A DNA stretch of 64,000 nt from contig NZ_CP084703.1 in the NCBI RefSeq assembly GCF_020519665.1, forward strand, positions 3,844,001 through 3,908,000, given 5' to 3'. Shown one piece after another: positions 44,811 to 55,504 of this stretch. The position numbers were made by a program, and so were the translations under genes. How positions within the stretch are numbered: the first letter of the stretch is position 1; the number at the start of each line of letters is the position of its first letter. The notes under the pieces were generated by a model. It ran no database searches, was not told where the DNA came from, and worked only from the letters and a program-made list of their open reading frames with translations. Origin of the DNA: Bacillus shivajii (GTDB lineage: Bacteria; Bacillota; Bacilli; Bacillales; Salisediminibacteriaceae).

Positions 44811-45782
44811 GTGAAAGTAGGGATTATTAGCTTTGCTCATGTACATGCAGATAGTTATGCAAAAGCATTAATAGAAATCCCGGAAGCACAATTAGTAGGA
44901 ATAGCTTATGAATAAGACATTGATACAGGACGAAAAGCTGCAGAAAAATATGGGACTGTGTTTTACAATTCAATAGAAGAGTTATTAAATAGTGACATCG
45001 AGGCAGTTATTATTACATCGGAAAATGCTCGCCACCGAATACACAGCGAACAGGCTGCACTTGCTGGAAAACATATTCTTTGTGAAAAACCAATTGCGAC
45101 CACACTTGAAGATGCTAAAGAAATTGCAAAGGTTTGTGAAAGGGAAAGGGTGTTTTTTCAAACTGCATTCCCAGTTCGATATAGTACGCCGATTAAACAA
45201 GCGAAACGATTCATTGAAGATGGTTCTTTAGGCGACATATTGGCAATGAAAGGAACAAATCGCGGGGAAAATCCAGGAGGATGGTTTGCAAATTCAAAAC
45301 TGGCTGGCGGCGGGGCAATAATGGACCATACCGTACATGTCACAGATATTATGAGATGGTATACCAATTGTGATGTATTATCGGTATATGCTGAAATAGG
45401 ACGACTATTTCACGAAGCTGAAACTGAAGATAGCGGATTATTGACCCTAGAGTTCAAAAATGGAGCCTTTGCCACCTTAGACTGCAGCTGGTCAAGAAAT
45501 GCAGCTTATCCTACTTGGGGTGATGTCATGCTTGATATTATAGGGACAAAAGGAAACTTAAAAATCGATGCCTTTGGACAACGGATGAAAATTTACACGA
45601 ATAACGGTGAAAGCTGGGAATTCTGGGGAGACGATATGAATAAAGAAATGATCAAAGACTTTATTCATCGTTCCGATAAAGGGGAAAAGCCAGCCGTTAC
45701 AGCTCAAGATGGGATTGAAGCATTACGTGTCGCATTAGCTGCATATCAATCCGCATCCCAAGTAAGAACGATTCATCTATAA
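44811..45782 (+). pseudogene. Gfo/Idh/MocA family oxidoreductase with in-frame stop
   Basis: The frame begins at GTG 44811 behind GAGGTGAG, reads MKVGIISFAHVHADSYAKAL, and meets TAA at 44913-44915 (codon 35) after LVGIAYE; the same frame continues with DIDTGRKAAEKYG to 45782. Without the stop the product is 323 residues, a normal family length, with LCEKPIATTLEDAK and MDHTVHVTDIMRW. One base change (for example A or G to T) explains it. A product restarting further in would lack the nucleotide-binding motif. A sequencing error is possible. Confidence 0.85.
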
Positions 45783-45788
45783 CATGAA

Positions 45789-45814
45789 GGCTGTCCCAAA
45801 CATATGGGACAGCC
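45789..45814 (+). terminator. Hairpin after the Gfo/Idh/MocA pair
   Basis: GGCTGTCCCA (45789-45798) pairs exactly with TGGGACAGCC (45805-45814). No strong T-tract follows, so termination may be weak. Confidence 0.6.
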
Positions 45815-45872
45815 TCACTCATTGATTAATGGACCACATAAGTCATTCTAGGTGATCATACAATACTATTTC

Positions 45873-45904
45873 TTCGAAATAATTCCAAAGTGATGGGTAC
45901 CTTT
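45873..45904. repeat. Degenerate dispersed repeat, copy H
   Basis: TTCGAAATAATTCC plus AAAGTGATGGGTACC resembles the dispersed repeat with several changes. It ends on the TAA stop of the LacI gene, the same placing as copy B. Confidence 0.5.
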
Positions 45905-46889
45905 AAGTCGAACCTCTAATAATTAACTCTGGAGAATATAAAAGTTGTTCATTTTTATTTTTCGGGTGCTGAATTTCCTCCAGAAGAAGGTCGACGATTT
46001 TTTTCCCCATTTCCTCAATTGGCTGAGCAACCGTCGTTAATGGCGGAACAGTCGTTCTCGATAAAATGGTATTATCAAAACTGATAATGGATAAGTCAGA
46101 TGGAATACTCAATCCTTTTTCCTGAGCAACTTGAAAAGCCCCAATCGCAAGCAAATCATTGACCGCAAAAATGGCACTTGGCTTATCATTGCTTGTTAAT
46201 AATTGTTCTGCACATTTACGCCCGTTACTAACGGATGCATCTGTCAGAAGAATATTCCCCTCATCAACACTCAAGTCGTAATCCTGAAATGCATCTCTAT
46301 ATCCGTAAATTCGTAAGTTACTACTTCGGACATTTTCCCCTATTAAGCCTATGTTTTTGTGACCTAAAGATAGTAAATGGGACGTTGCAAGATAACCGCC
46401 CTTATAGTCATCAATCGATACACCATGAACTGAAATCGATGGGTTATAATGAGCAATCATGGCAAGCGGAATTTCATCTTCAACTAGCCGATTAAGAAGA
46501 TCTTTATTACGAAAACCAGAAGATAAAATAAAGCCGTCTACTTGCTTTCTTAAAAGTAATTGAATATATTTACTCTCTTTATCTTTGTTGTAATCGGTGC
46601 TACACATAATAACACTTAACCCTAGTTCGTGAGCCCTATCCTCGATATGCCGTGCAATTTCTGCAAAGAAGGGGTTAGAAATATCAGGAAGCAGCAACCC
46701 AATGGTATCCGTCTTTTTCCCTGTTAAAGCTGAAGCAACTAAACTTGGATAATAATTTAATTCTTCCATTGCTTTTAATACTCGTTTTTTTGTATCTTCG
46801 CCAATCCTACCTGTATTGTTAATCACTTTTGAAACGGTTGCAATTGATACATTTGCTTTTTCAGCTACTTGGTAAATTGTCACTTTCAT
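45903..46889 (-). CDS. LacI family transcriptional regulator, second
   Basis: 328-residue repressor. The helix-turn-helix IYQVAEKANVSIATVSKVIN and hinge YPSLVASAL are at the N-terminus, followed by the effector-binding domain. It lies 90 bases after iolE and may be on the same transcript or have its own promoter. AAGCGCTT palindromes at 54513-54522, 61103-61110 and 61409-61416, before iolG and the operon 4 binding protein, are plausible targets, though CcpA recognises similar sequences. The effector is unknown. Confidence 0.92.
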   Translation of the reverse strand: MKVTIYQVAEKANVSIATVSKVINNTGRIGEDTKKRVLKAMEELNYYPSLVASALTGKKTDTIGLLLPDISNPFFAEIARHIEDRAHELGLSVIMCSTDYNKDKESKYIQLLLRKQVDGFILSSGFRNKDLLNRLVEDEIPLAMIAHYNPSISVHGVSIDDYKGGYLATSHLLSLGHKNIGLIGENVRSSNLRIYGYRDAFQDYDLSVDEGNILLTDASVSNGRKCAEQLLTSNDKPSAIFAVNDLLAIGAFQVAQEKGLSIPSDLSIISFDNTILSRTTVPPLTTVAQPIEEMGKKIVDLLLEEIQHPKNKNEQLLYSPELIIRGST

Positions 46890-46979
46890 ATTTGTCCACT
46901 TCCTGAATTGTTATTCATTCAAGTATACATGATCAAAGAATTTTATGGAAAGATCAAACGTATCCCTTTATAAATGCCG

Positions 46980-47876
46980 TTAGATTCCTGCATGTTCTTT
47001 AATGTAATTCCTTGCAATTAAGGCATATTCAAAGGGATTTGCCTTTTTCGGGTCCTGTTCAGCTTCAACTAACATCCAACCTTTATAATTACGCTTTGCT
47101 AATGCTTCAAAAATCGGTTTAAAGTCGATTTGACCATCTCCTGGTACGGTAAACGCCCCTTCTTTCACTGCAGTTAAGAAACTCCAATTTTCACTTTTCA
47201 CTCTTTCTGCCACATCAGCTCTTACATCCTTTAAATGAACATGCATAATGCGGGAGAAGTGTTTTTCTAAAACATGTAAAGGCTCTTCCCCAGAAAAAAC
47301 GAGATGACCAGTATCATAGAGCAAGGATACTAGTTTTGGGTCTGTCATTTCCATTAACTGGTCAATTTCTTCCGTTGTTTGGACACCGGTTCCCATATGA
47401 TGATGATAAACGAGGGACATATCTTTTTCATTCGCTAATTCACCTAAGTGATTTAGTCCGTCTGCTACTGTCTGCCATTCTTCTTCAGTGAACTGAGGCT
47501 TTTCGGGAAACAACGGTGTTTCCATCTTTCCTTGAATGCTATTGCCTTGCTCTGAAACGACAATGACCTTCGAACCCATTTCATGTAGAAAATCACGGTG
47601 TTTAATAAATGCATCGACTGTTGTTTGAAGCGGAGCTGAAGTTAAATGAGCACTAAACCAAGCACTCGCAATTTCTAACCCTCGTAATGAGAGGGCTTTT
47701 TTCAGTTCCTTGGTATCACGAGGATATTTATTGCCTACTTCTGTCCCTGTAAATCCCGCTAATGCCATCTCACTAATACATTGCTCAAACGTATTTTCTC
47801 CTCCTAGTTCAGGCATATCGTCGTTTGTCCAGCCAATTGGGGCGATTCCTAACTTGACTTCGTTTGGATTAAACAT
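46980..47876 (-). CDS. iolE: Inosose dehydratase
   Basis: Dehydrates 2-keto-myo-inositol to the diketone used by IolD, 298 residues. It begins with [19 protein letters not shown], the IolE N-terminal signature, and shows [11 protein letters not shown] (about 141) with Mn/Co ligand His, [11 protein letters not shown] and [14 protein letters not shown] precedes the ATG. Last iol gene of operon 3, 23 bases after iolD. It is the only iolE recognised in the window, so operon 1 may depend on it. Confidence 0.95.
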   Translation of the reverse strand: MFNPNEVKLGIAPIGWTNDDMPELGGENTFEQCISEMALAGFTGTEVGNKYPRDTKELKKALSLRGLEIASAWFSAHLTSAPLQTTVDAFIKHRDFLHEMGSKVIVVSEQGNSIQGKMETPLFPEKPQFTEEEWQTVADGLNHLGELANEKDMSLVYHHHMGTGVQTTEEIDQLMEMTDPKLVSLLYDTGHLVFSGEEPLHVLEKHFSRIMHVHLKDVRADVAERVKSENWSFLTAVKEGAFTVPGDGQIDFKPIFEALAKRNYKGWMLVEAEQDPKKANPFEYALIARNYIKEHAGI

Positions 47877-47899
47877 ATCTTTTCACCTCTTTAAGTTTT

Positions 47900-49825
47900 C
47901 TAATATTTACGTGCCTTTTTTAATTCTTCTAATCTATCATGATGAGCTTGAACAATAGATTCCTTTTGTGATACTTCAGCTACCCCGACATTCCACCATG
48001 AATCATAACCATTTGTCATCGTTTTCGGGAGTACCTTAATATCGAGTAAAGTAGAAACCTCTTGTTTTTTCGCATCTTCTAAAGCAAACAATAAGTCATC
48101 AACGGTCTTAACTGAGTAAGTTTTTACCCCGTAACCTGCTGCGCTTTGAGCAAAGTCAACAGGAAGAATATCGCCGTCTAAAGCGTTTGATTCTTTATCT
48201 CGTTTCCTGAATTCTGTTGCAAAACTTCCCATGCCATTTCCCATTTGTAAGTTATTAATACAACCGAATCCAGCATTATCAAGCAATAAAACATTAATTT
48301 TTTTGCCTTCTTGCAGGCTTGTCACTAGTTCTGAATGAAGCATCATATAACTCCCATCACCAACTAGTGCATACACTTCCTGTTCTGGCTGTGCCATTTT
48401 CACACCAAGGGCACCAGATATTTCATAACCCATGCAAGAATAGCCGTACTCCATATGGTACGTGTTTGGCTTACGATTCACCCACATTCGCTGCAAATCA
48501 CCAGGTAAGCTTCCCGCTGCCCCTACAACGATTGCATCTTCATCAATTTGTTTGTTAATATGACCGAGCACTTCTGTTTGTGTCAGTGCAGAGTTTAGAA
48601 CTTCAGCATATTCAGTAAGCTTTTCGTCCAAATGGCCGCTTACTTCCGGCTTAAAGTCCTTCTTTTCAAAAGAAACTTCATAAAGACGGTTCAATTCTGT
48701 TTCCCAATCAGCTTTTGCTTGTTTAATTTCTCCTTCATAAGCCGATTGATATTGATGTTTCTCTAGCTGCTGATCAAGAGCGGTTAATGATTCTCGAGCA
48801 TCTGCGACAACTTTTACAGCATCGAGTTTCCCTGCATGGAAATCAGAAGCATTAATTAATAAGTAATCAACATGCTCATTTTGGAAAAGCTGTTTGGAAG
48901 CAGTTGTAAAGTCTGTTAAGCGCGTACCGATGCCAATAACTAAATCTGCCTCTTTCGCTAACCGGTTAGCTGCCAAGTTTCCAGCAACACCTACACCACC
49001 AACATTCATTGGGTTAGAACTTTCAACAGCACTCTTTCCTGCCTGCGTTTCGCCAAATGGAATATGGTATTTGTTTGCAAAGTTCTTTAACGTTTCTCCA
49101 GCCTCAGAGTAACGTACACCGCCACCGCAAATAATAAATGGTTTCTTCTTTTTTGTAATTAAAGAAAGGGCATCTTCTAACTCAAGGGCTGTCGGTGTTC
49201 TTCTTTCGATCCGGTGCACCCTTTTTTGGAAGAAGTACTCTGGAAAGTCGTATGCTTCTCCTTGCACATCTTGGGGCAATGAAATGGTCACTGCACCTGT
49301 ATCCTCTTGGTTCGTCAGCACTCTCATGGCATGAATTAACGCTGACATCACCTGCTCAGGACGACTGACCCGGTCCCAGTACTTACTCACCGGACGAAGG
49401 GCATCATTTGTAGAGAGGGTCGAATCATGCGTTTGTTCAATCTGCTGTAAGACAGGATCTGGCTGTCTACTTGCAAACGTATCACCAGGAAGAAGCAATA
49501 ATGGAATGTTATTTGCTGTAGCTGTTGCAGCTGCTGTTACCATGTTTGCTGAGCCCGGTCCAACAGAGGATGTACAAGCCACAAATTGCTTTCGGTGTTT
49601 TTGTTTTGCATAAGCGATTGCAGCATGAGCCATTCCTTGCTCATTACGCCCTTGGTATACTTCTAAGTCTCCACGGTCCTCTTCTAATGCCTGACCTAAT
49701 CCGACGACATTTCCGTGACCGAAAATCGTAAAAATCCCTTTAAATGCTTTATGTTGTTTTCCATCAACTTCAAGATATTGCTCATTTAAAAACTTTACAA
49801 TTGCTTGAGCTGTCGTCAAAAGCAT
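47900..49825 (-). CDS. iolD: 3D-(3,5/4)-trihydroxycyclohexane-1,2-dione hydrolase, copy 2
   Basis: 641-residue paralogue of the copy at 19026-20960, same reaction. The catalytic Glu in [11 protein letters not shown] and the cofactor motif VGDGSYMML with NAGFGCINN are present. GAGGTGACA precedes the ATG. It lies between iolA and iolE in operon 3. Differences from copy 1 are scattered conservative changes, suggesting an old duplication or separate acquisition rather than a recent copy. Confidence 0.95.
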   Translation of the reverse strand: MLLTTAQAIVKFLNEQYLEVDGKQHKAFKGIFTIFGHGNVVGLGQALEEDRGDLEVYQGRNEQGMAHAAIAYAKQKHRKQFVACTSSVGPGSANMVTAAATATANNIPLLLLPGDTFASRQPDPVLQQIEQTHDSTLSTNDALRPVSKYWDRVSRPEQVMSALIHAMRVLTNQEDTGAVTISLPQDVQGEAYDFPEYFFQKRVHRIERRTPTALELEDALSLITKKKKPFIICGGGVRYSEAGETLKNFANKYHIPFGETQAGKSAVESSNPMNVGGVGVAGNLAANRLAKEADLVIGIGTRLTDFTTASKQLFQNEHVDYLLINASDFHAGKLDAVKVVADARESLTALDQQLEKHQYQSAYEGEIKQAKADWETELNRLYEVSFEKKDFKPEVSGHLDEKLTEYAEVLNSALTQTEVLGHINKQIDEDAIVVGAAGSLPGDLQRMWVNRKPNTYHMEYGYSCMGYEISGALGVKMAQPEQEVYALVGDGSYMMLHSELVTSLQEGKKINVLLLDNAGFGCINNLQMGNGMGSFATEFRKRDKESNALDGDILPVDFAQSAAGYGVKTYSVKTVDDLLFALEDAKKQEVSTLLDIKVLPKTMTNGYDSWWNVGVAEVSQKESIVQAHHDRLEELKKARKY

Positions 49826-49862
49826 CCACTGTCACCTCTTCATTGAATTTTATATACTTAGA

Positions 49863-49893
49863 GAAAGCCGGATAGTAAACCTACCCGACTTTC
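49863..49893 (-). repeat. Intercistronic hairpin between iolA and iolD, copy 2
   Basis: GAAAGCCGGATAG (49863-49875) faces CTACCCGACTTTC (49881-49893); two positions pair as G-U in RNA. It lies in the 73-base gap, the same place as the stem in operon 1. Confidence 0.55.
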
Positions 49894-49898
49894 ACTTT

Positions 49899-51356
49899 TT
49901 ATGTCCAGCGTGATGTTAACATCTTCTTACGAGTATAGAACTCGACTCCGTCATTTCCATTCGCATGTAAATCGCCATAGAAAGAATCTTTCCAACCTGA
50001 GAATGGGAAAAACGCCATAGGAGCTGGCACCCCAATATTTACACCAAGCATACCTGCGTCAATTTTTTCACGGAATTGACGTACTTGCCCCCCATTTGTT
50101 GTGAAAATACAAGCACCATTTGCAAATCGGGATTGATTTGATAGTTCAACAGCTTCAGGTAAGTCCTTTACTCTTGTTACAGACAGTACAGGAGCAAAAA
50201 TCTCATCTTGCCAAATTTTCATTTCGTTTGTTACTCCATCAAAAATTGTTGGTCCAACAAAATATCCTTTTTCTTGAGCATCGACGTCTTTTCTACCATC
50301 ACGGACGAGTGTTGCTCCTTCTTTTTCTCCAGTCTCAATGTACTGAAGTGTACGCTTTTTATGATCTTCACGAATCACAGGACCTAAGAATACGTCATCC
50401 TCTAATCCATTACCAATCGTAATTTCATTTGATTTTTTCACTAATAAATCGATGAATTCATCAGCTACTCCTTCTTCAACAGCTACAACTGCGCACGCCA
50501 TACAACGTTCTCCTGCCGAACCAAATGCAGCCGTTACAATTTGCGTTGCGGCATTTTCTAGATCAGCGTCATTTAAGACGATGGAGTGGTTTTTCGCACC
50601 AGCAAGAGCTTGAACACGTTTTAAGTTTTCCGTCCCTTTTTTATAAACATATTCAGCTACAGGCTGAGAGCCTACGAAGGAGATGGCTTTAATTTTTTTG
50701 TTTTCTAAAATGCCGTTAACGACATCGTGAGCACCGTGAACGATATTCAGTACACCGTCTGGAAGACCGGCTTCTGCAAATAATTCTGCAAGACGATTAG
50801 CAAGAAGAGGTGTTCGTTCAGACGGCTTTAATACGAAAGTGTTTCCAACTGCAATTGCAAGTGGGAACATCCAGCATGGTACCATCATTGGAAAGTTAAA
50901 TGGTGTAATTCCGCCAACGACTCCGATTGGATAACGATACATGCCAGACTCAAGGCCATTTGCAATGTCTGGGAGCTGTTTTCCCATCATTAAACTTGGA
51001 GCTCCAGCGGCAAATTCAACACACTCAATCCCACGTTGGACTTCTCCATGAGCTTCTTTTAAGCTTTTTCCATTTTCAATTGTAATAATTTCAGCGAGCT
51101 CATCCCAATGATCTACGAGAAGCTGTTGATATTTAAAAAGAATTCTTGCCCGTTTTGGGACAGGAACCTCACTCCATGTTTCAAATGCCTTTTCTGCTAC
51201 TTCTGCTGCATGATCTAACTCTGAAAATGTTGAAAGTGGTACATGGGCAATCACTTCTCCTGTAGCCGGATTGTACACTTCTTCTGTCTTGCTTGATGAA
51301 TCAACCCACTGTCCACCGATATAGTTTTTCAAGTGTTGTACTGATGTAACTGCCAT
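49899..51356 (-). CDS. iolA: Methylmalonate-semialdehyde/malonate-semialdehyde dehydrogenase, copy 2
   Basis: 485-residue paralogue of the copy at 21079-22539. [29 protein letters not shown] and the catalytic Cys in AGERCMACA are all present. TTAGGAGG precedes the ATG. Part of the repeated iolB-C-A-D block; here it belongs to operon 3. Confidence 0.95.
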   Translation of the reverse strand: MAVTSVQHLKNYIGGQWVDSSSKTEEVYNPATGEVIAHVPLSTFSELDHAAEVAEKAFETWSEVPVPKRARILFKYQQLLVDHWDELAEIITIENGKSLKEAHGEVQRGIECVEFAAGAPSLMMGKQLPDIANGLESGMYRYPIGVVGGITPFNFPMMVPCWMFPLAIAVGNTFVLKPSERTPLLANRLAELFAEAGLPDGVLNIVHGAHDVVNGILENKKIKAISFVGSQPVAEYVYKKGTENLKRVQALAGAKNHSIVLNDADLENAATQIVTAAFGSAGERCMACAVVAVEEGVADEFIDLLVKKSNEITIGNGLEDDVFLGPVIREDHKKRTLQYIETGEKEGATLVRDGRKDVDAQEKGYFVGPTIFDGVTNEMKIWQDEIFAPVLSVTRVKDLPEAVELSNQSRFANGACIFTTNGGQVRQFREKIDAGMLGVNIGVPAPMAFFPFSGWKDSFYGDLHANGNDGVEFYTRKKMLTSRWT

Positions 51357-51415
51357 AATAAAGCCTCCTAATATAATAGTTGACGTTCAAATTTATAAAT
51401 TAATGACTTGTTCGC

Positions 51416-52417
51416 TTATGCGTGCACTTTTTCTGCTGTTTTCATAAATTCATTGATTTCATCGACTGTTGGCATTGCATCTGAACAGCTATGTTTGGAA
51501 ATCACAATGGATGCAGATGCACTTCCAAATTCCATTGCCCTTGGAATCTCCCAGCCTTGTAATAGTCCGTAAATAAAGGCTGATGCATAAGAGTCTCCAG
51601 CACCAAATGTTTTCAGCACTTTTGATTTAAAAATCCCGCCACGGTGCGATAATCCGTCTGCCGTGTAGGCAATAGACCCTTCTGATCCATGTTTAATCAC
51701 GACGATTTTAGCATGATAATCAAACCACCTTTGAGCTGTCTTTTTGTCATCAGACTCGTAATCTTTTATAAACTGCTCCATCATATCGAACTCTTCTCGT
51801 GTTCCAATAATGACATCACATTTTTCCGCAGCTAAACTATAATAAACCGCTGTTTCTTTTGAAGAATTCCACGTATATGGACGATAGTCCACATCAAAAA
51901 TCACTGTGACATTGTGTTTTCGTGCATATTCAAGTGCTAGGAAAACTGCCTCTCTTGATGGGCTTGCAGCAAGTGCTGTTCCTGAGACGAGTAAAATTTT
52001 TGCCTGCTTTATATATTCTTCTGATACATCATCTGTTGATAATTTAAGATCGGCTACATTATCACGATACATGAGAATACTGCAATCTTCCGGACTAAGA
52101 ATCTCTGTAAATGCTAATCCTGTTACAGCTCCAGTGTGATCAGTTGAAACATTTGATGTATCAATTTTGTTTTCTTCAAGATAATTTGTTATGAAACGTC
52201 CCATTTGATCGTCCGAAACTTTCCCAATAAAACCAGCGTTAAGCCCAAGACGACTGGACCCGATCGCGATGTTTGCTGGAGAACCACCTACATACTTTGT
52301 AAACGTTCTTGTTTCTTCCATTGGACGATGTATTTCATTTGCATTTAAGTCAACACATAAGCGGCCAATTCCAATAATATCTATAGGCCTATTTTGTTCA
52401 AAACTTAATCCATTCAT
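51416..52417 (-). CDS. iolC: 5-dehydro-2-deoxygluconokinase, copy 2
   Basis: PfkB-type kinase of 333 residues, the same length as copy 1. The ATG at 52417 is chosen (AAAGGAG upstream); a GTG 12 bases earlier abuts the ribosome binding site. GGSPANIAIGSSRLGL and TFGAGDSYASAF are present. Between iolB and iolA in operon 3. Confidence 0.95.
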   Translation of the reverse strand: MNGLSFEQNRPIDIIGIGRLCVDLNANEIHRPMEETRTFTKYVGGSPANIAIGSSRLGLNAGFIGKVSDDQMGRFITNYLEENKIDTSNVSTDHTGAVTGLAFTEILSPEDCSILMYRDNVADLKLSTDDVSEEYIKQAKILLVSGTALAASPSREAVFLALEYARKHNVTVIFDVDYRPYTWNSSKETAVYYSLAAEKCDVIIGTREEFDMMEQFIKDYESDDKKTAQRWFDYHAKIVVIKHGSEGSIAYTADGLSHRGGIFKSKVLKTFGAGDSYASAFIYGLLQGWEIPRAMEFGSASASIVISKHSCSDAMPTVDEINEFMKTAEKVHA

Positions 52418-52496
52418 CGTTACGAACACTCCTTTGCTTCAGTTTGCGAGGATCAAACGATCCTGCCCCGCACATTTGTGAACTTGAATTAGCTGA

Positions 52497-53315
52497 TTAT
52501 TTCTTTTCCATCACATTTTCAAATAACCATTCATGGTCTGGGTCATTGTTAAATTTCCATTTTCTTACTAGGCCCGCCATTACGTTTAAGTAATATGATT
52601 CATACCCAGGAATAGCAGATACAGGGTGATACCCTTCAGGAACTAACACGACATTTTTGTTTTCTACCGCGAGTGTTTCATTTAAACTTCTGTCATCGTT
52701 GTATACTCGCTGAAAAACAAAGCCTTGTTCAGGGTTAACCTGGTGGAAATACGTTTCTTCTAAATACGTTTCATGAGGGAAATTATCCTTATCGTGTTTA
52801 TGCGGCGGATAACTAGACGTATTTCCATCCGGCGTAAAAACTTCAACAACAAGTAACGAGTCCGCTGGTTCATCTTCAGGAAGAATGTTATGGATTTTTC
52901 GTGACATTTTTCCAAAACCGCGGTCAGCTGTCCCCACATCTTGTGGCTTAATTAAGCGCGCTTCGTGCGTCCCTTTGCCAGGTGAAGCACAAACAGCTAA
53001 CTCTAGATCCGTTAAGGCAGTCACTTCATATTCATCATCATTTGGAACATAGACAGAAAATGGAGGAATTTTTTCAAAAACACTCATTCTCTCTCCGATC
53101 TGATTAAACTGTTCCTTTGAAGTATGCACGTCAGCCTTACCAGTTAATAATACGAGACAAACTTCATTCCCTTCTGTTTGCTTATGAAGTCTCTCTCCCT
53201 GTTTTAACGAATACACTTCAAATCCAACATAATCCCAGCCAGCTGATTCTGGGGTGACAGATAAAACTTTCCCATCTTTATCTGGGGATGCAGGCTTTAC
53301 AATTAATTCAGACAT
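52497..53315 (-). CDS. iolB: 5-deoxy-glucuronate isomerase, copy 2
   Basis: 272-residue cupin isomerase, paralogue of 23633-24448. SSYPPHKHDKDN and EETYFHQVNPEQGF metal motifs and the KWKFNNDPDHEWLF end are present. CAGGAGGAA precedes the ATG. It follows iolG by 81 bases. Confidence 0.95.
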   Translation of the reverse strand: MSELIVKPASPDKDGKVLSVTPESAGWDYVGFEVYSLKQGERLHKQTEGNEVCLVLLTGKADVHTSKEQFNQIGERMSVFEKIPPFSVYVPNDDEYEVTALTDLELAVCASPGKGTHEARLIKPQDVGTADRGFGKMSRKIHNILPEDEPADSLLVVEVFTPDGNTSSYPPHKHDKDNFPHETYLEETYFHQVNPEQGFVFQRVYNDDRSLNETLAVENKNVVLVPEGYHPVSAIPGYESYYLNVMAGLVRKWKFNNDPDHEWLFENVMEKK

Positions 53316-53396
53316 GATTGAATTCCTCCTGTTTTATTAAAAATCTTTCTTTTTTTACGGTACGAACTTTTATATCTAGTACTCTTGTTATAAAGA

Positions 53397-54428
53397 TTAA
53401 ATAGTCTTAAAGAGTTTATCCTCTATTTCACTAATTTTAACGGATCGATTTTCTCGTAATGAAAGGTTTGCTGCATGTGCTAACAGCTCAGCTTTGAATC
53501 CATCCTCACCACTGCATCGAACTGGCTTATCTGTAATAATTGCATCAACAAAAGAGTGCAGTTCTTCAACAAATGCGTCATGGTAACGGTCGAGGAAGAA
53601 ATGCTTTGGTTTTTCAATGACGACAGATTGGTTTGTACTCACTTCTACATTTGTCAGCCGTTCATTGTTTGCACTGGCAGCACCTTGACTTCCGAATACT
53701 TCAACCCTCTGGTCATAGCCGTAATCCGCTTTTCGACTATTATCAATGACTCCAAGAGAACCATCCTCAAATGTTAATGTAATGATTGCTGTATCGATGT
53801 CCCCGCACTCGCCAATTTCAGGATCAACTAAATTAGCGCCTTTTACGAAAACCTCTTTTACATTCGTCCCTGATAAATATCTCATCATATCGAAGTCATG
53901 GATCGTCATGTCGATAAACAATCCTCCTGAGCGTTCAATGTATGATCTTGGTGGCGGCTCCGGGTCTCTGGAGGTAACTTTTAATAGATGAGGATCACCA
54001 ATTACTCCTGCATCTACGGTTTCATAGACTTTGCGGAAGTGTTTATCAAAACGCCTATTAAAACCAATTTGTAACTTCACCCCTGCTTCAGATACAGCTT
54101 GAAGCGCTTTCTTCGTTTCTTCAATACTAAAGCTGATTGGTTTTTCACAGAAAACATGCTTACCGGCTGAAGCTGCTTCGACAATGATTTGAACGTGAGT
54201 ATCTGTCGACGTACAAATCAATATTGCGTCAACTTCTTTATCTTCAAGAATTTCGGTATAATCAGTCGTTACATAATTTACTGCTTTTTCTATCGTCGAG
54301 CCTTTAATGTGGTCAAGATACACATCAGATACAGCAACAAGGTTTGCTGTATTCATTTGTAAAATGTTATTTGCGTGCAATTGACCAATTCGCCCCGCTC
54401 CTATAATTGCAAGATTTAATTTTTCCAA
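53397..54428 (-). CDS. iolG: Inositol 2-dehydrogenase
   Basis: Gfo/Idh/MocA-family NAD-dependent myo-inositol dehydrogenase making 2-keto-myo-inositol, first catabolic step. TTG at 54428, behind GGAGGGG, gives 343 residues, the usual IolG length; a longer reading has no support. Rossmann motif LAIIGAGRIGQLHANNI, catalytic Lys in FCEKPISFSIEE (about 95), and GLFIDMTIHDFDMMRYL with catalytic Asp/His (about 170). First gene of operon 3, behind a promoter with an AAGCGCTT palindrome. D-chiro-inositol may also be used, as in B. subtilis. Confidence 0.9.
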   Translation of the reverse strand: MEKLNLAIIGAGRIGQLHANNILQMNTANLVAVSDVYLDHIKGSTIEKAVNYVTTDYTEILEDKEVDAILICTSTDTHVQIIVEAASAGKHVFCEKPISFSIEETKKALQAVSEAGVKLQIGFNRRFDKHFRKVYETVDAGVIGDPHLLKVTSRDPEPPPRSYIERSGGLFIDMTIHDFDMMRYLSGTNVKEVFVKGANLVDPEIGECGDIDTAIITLTFEDGSLGVIDNSRKADYGYDQRVEVFGSQGAASANNERLTNVEVSTNQSVVIEKPKHFFLDRYHDAFVEELHSFVDAIITDKPVRCSGEDGFKAELLAHAANLSLRENRSVKISEIEDKLFKTI

Positions 54429-54512
54429 TAACAACCCCTCCATTTCTTTTAAAACCATGCCGTTTACCAGCTGTCTCACCTTTTTAGTCTTTTTTTATTG
54501 CCCCACTCCAGG

Positions 54513-54591
54513 TAAGCGCTTAACCACAGTGTACTCTCTTCCTAGTTTTTTGTCATTTTAAATTGTACTTTGAACAAAACTCATGGGACAA
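54513..54591 (-). promoter_or_regulatory. iolG promoter and downstream TAAGCGCTTA operator
   Basis: On the minus strand TTGTCC (54586-54591), 18-base spacer, TACAAT (54562-54567). TAAGCGCTTA (54513-54522), an exact palindrome in GGTAAGCGCTTAACC, lies about 35-45 bases into the transcript, a roadblock position for a LacI/CcpA-type protein. Both lie between the iolI stop and the iolG start. Confidence 0.6.
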
Positions 54592-54599
54592 TTCTCTAT

Positions 54600-55430
54600 T
54601 TATTTTGCGAGACACTTTGCTAGCATTTTCGACGTTTTTTCAATCCCTGTACTTATACATTCATCTGGGGAAAGTGACCAATATTCTGGACGGAATAACT
54701 CTAATGATGCAGGTCCTTTAAACCCCTTTTCGTGCAAGGTATGCAAAATTATCTCTAAATCGATGACTCCGTCACCAGGCCATAATCGATGGTGATCTCT
54801 CAAGCTTCCTGGAACTTTATCCTCACTATCATCAATATGGAATAAGAAAATTTTTTCTTTATCAATATCCTTTAATAAAGCAATATTAGAATTCATGGCA
54901 TGAAGGTGAAAACAATCGACCACAAGTCCGACTCTCGGATCGTTGACTTCCTTCACGATGTCGTACGCTTGTTCTAATGTATTAACTGAACAATGCGGAT
55001 AGCCAACAAATTCAAATGCAAGCCTCATATCTGAATCTAGGACCTCTAATAAACATTTTAGCTTGTCGACTGTCTCTCGTTGAACTTCCGCTTTAGATGG
55101 GTTTGGTACTTCAAACGTTGGAACGACGACGATTGTATCGCAATTGATTTCTTTCCCTATGCGTTGCAGAAACCTTAAGTCATTTTTTTGATTTTCAAAT
55201 ATTGTATCATTTTGAAAGGTGAAAAATTCAATTGCATTAAAAGCCAAAGGCTTTAATTTTGCTTGATTAAAGAATGCCTTAAGGTCCTCAACTGTATTTG
55301 TTTGCAAGTATTCTTTTAATTTATCAAGACGTATTTCAATAAAATCATATCCATATTTTTCACAAAGCTGCATGTCAGTTTTTAAGTTCGATGAATCTAA
55401 CGTTGTCGCTTGATTAAAACCTATTTTCAT
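54600..55430 (-). CDS. iolI: Inosose isomerase
   Basis: TIM-barrel isomerase of 276 residues interconverting inosose isomers (2-keto-myo-inositol and 1-keto-D-chiro-inositol). It closely follows B. subtilis IolI in the start MKIGFNQATTLDSSNLKTD, the LAFEFVGYPHCSVNTLEQAY segment (about 138-157), VDCFHLHAM and VSLELFRPEY-like ASLELFRPEYWSL. Metal ligands Glu, Asp, His, Glu are in place. GAAGGGGGA precedes the ATG. Last gene of operon 4, after the two phosphatases; its presence suggests D-chiro-inositol or other isomers are used. Confidence 0.88.
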   Translation of the reverse strand: MKIGFNQATTLDSSNLKTDMQLCEKYGYDFIEIRLDKLKEYLQTNTVEDLKAFFNQAKLKPLAFNAIEFFTFQNDTIFENQKNDLRFLQRIGKEINCDTIVVVPTFEVPNPSKAEVQRETVDKLKCLLEVLDSDMRLAFEFVGYPHCSVNTLEQAYDIVKEVNDPRVGLVVDCFHLHAMNSNIALLKDIDKEKIFLFHIDDSEDKVPGSLRDHHRLWPGDGVIDLEIILHTLHEKGFKGPASLELFRPEYWSLSPDECISTGIEKTSKMLAKCLAK

Positions 55431-55504
55431 AGCTTCCCCCTTCTATAACAGTGAATAATTTCTTGGTAAAGCATCTCCTATACTTATTCACCAATAAGGT
55501 CACA

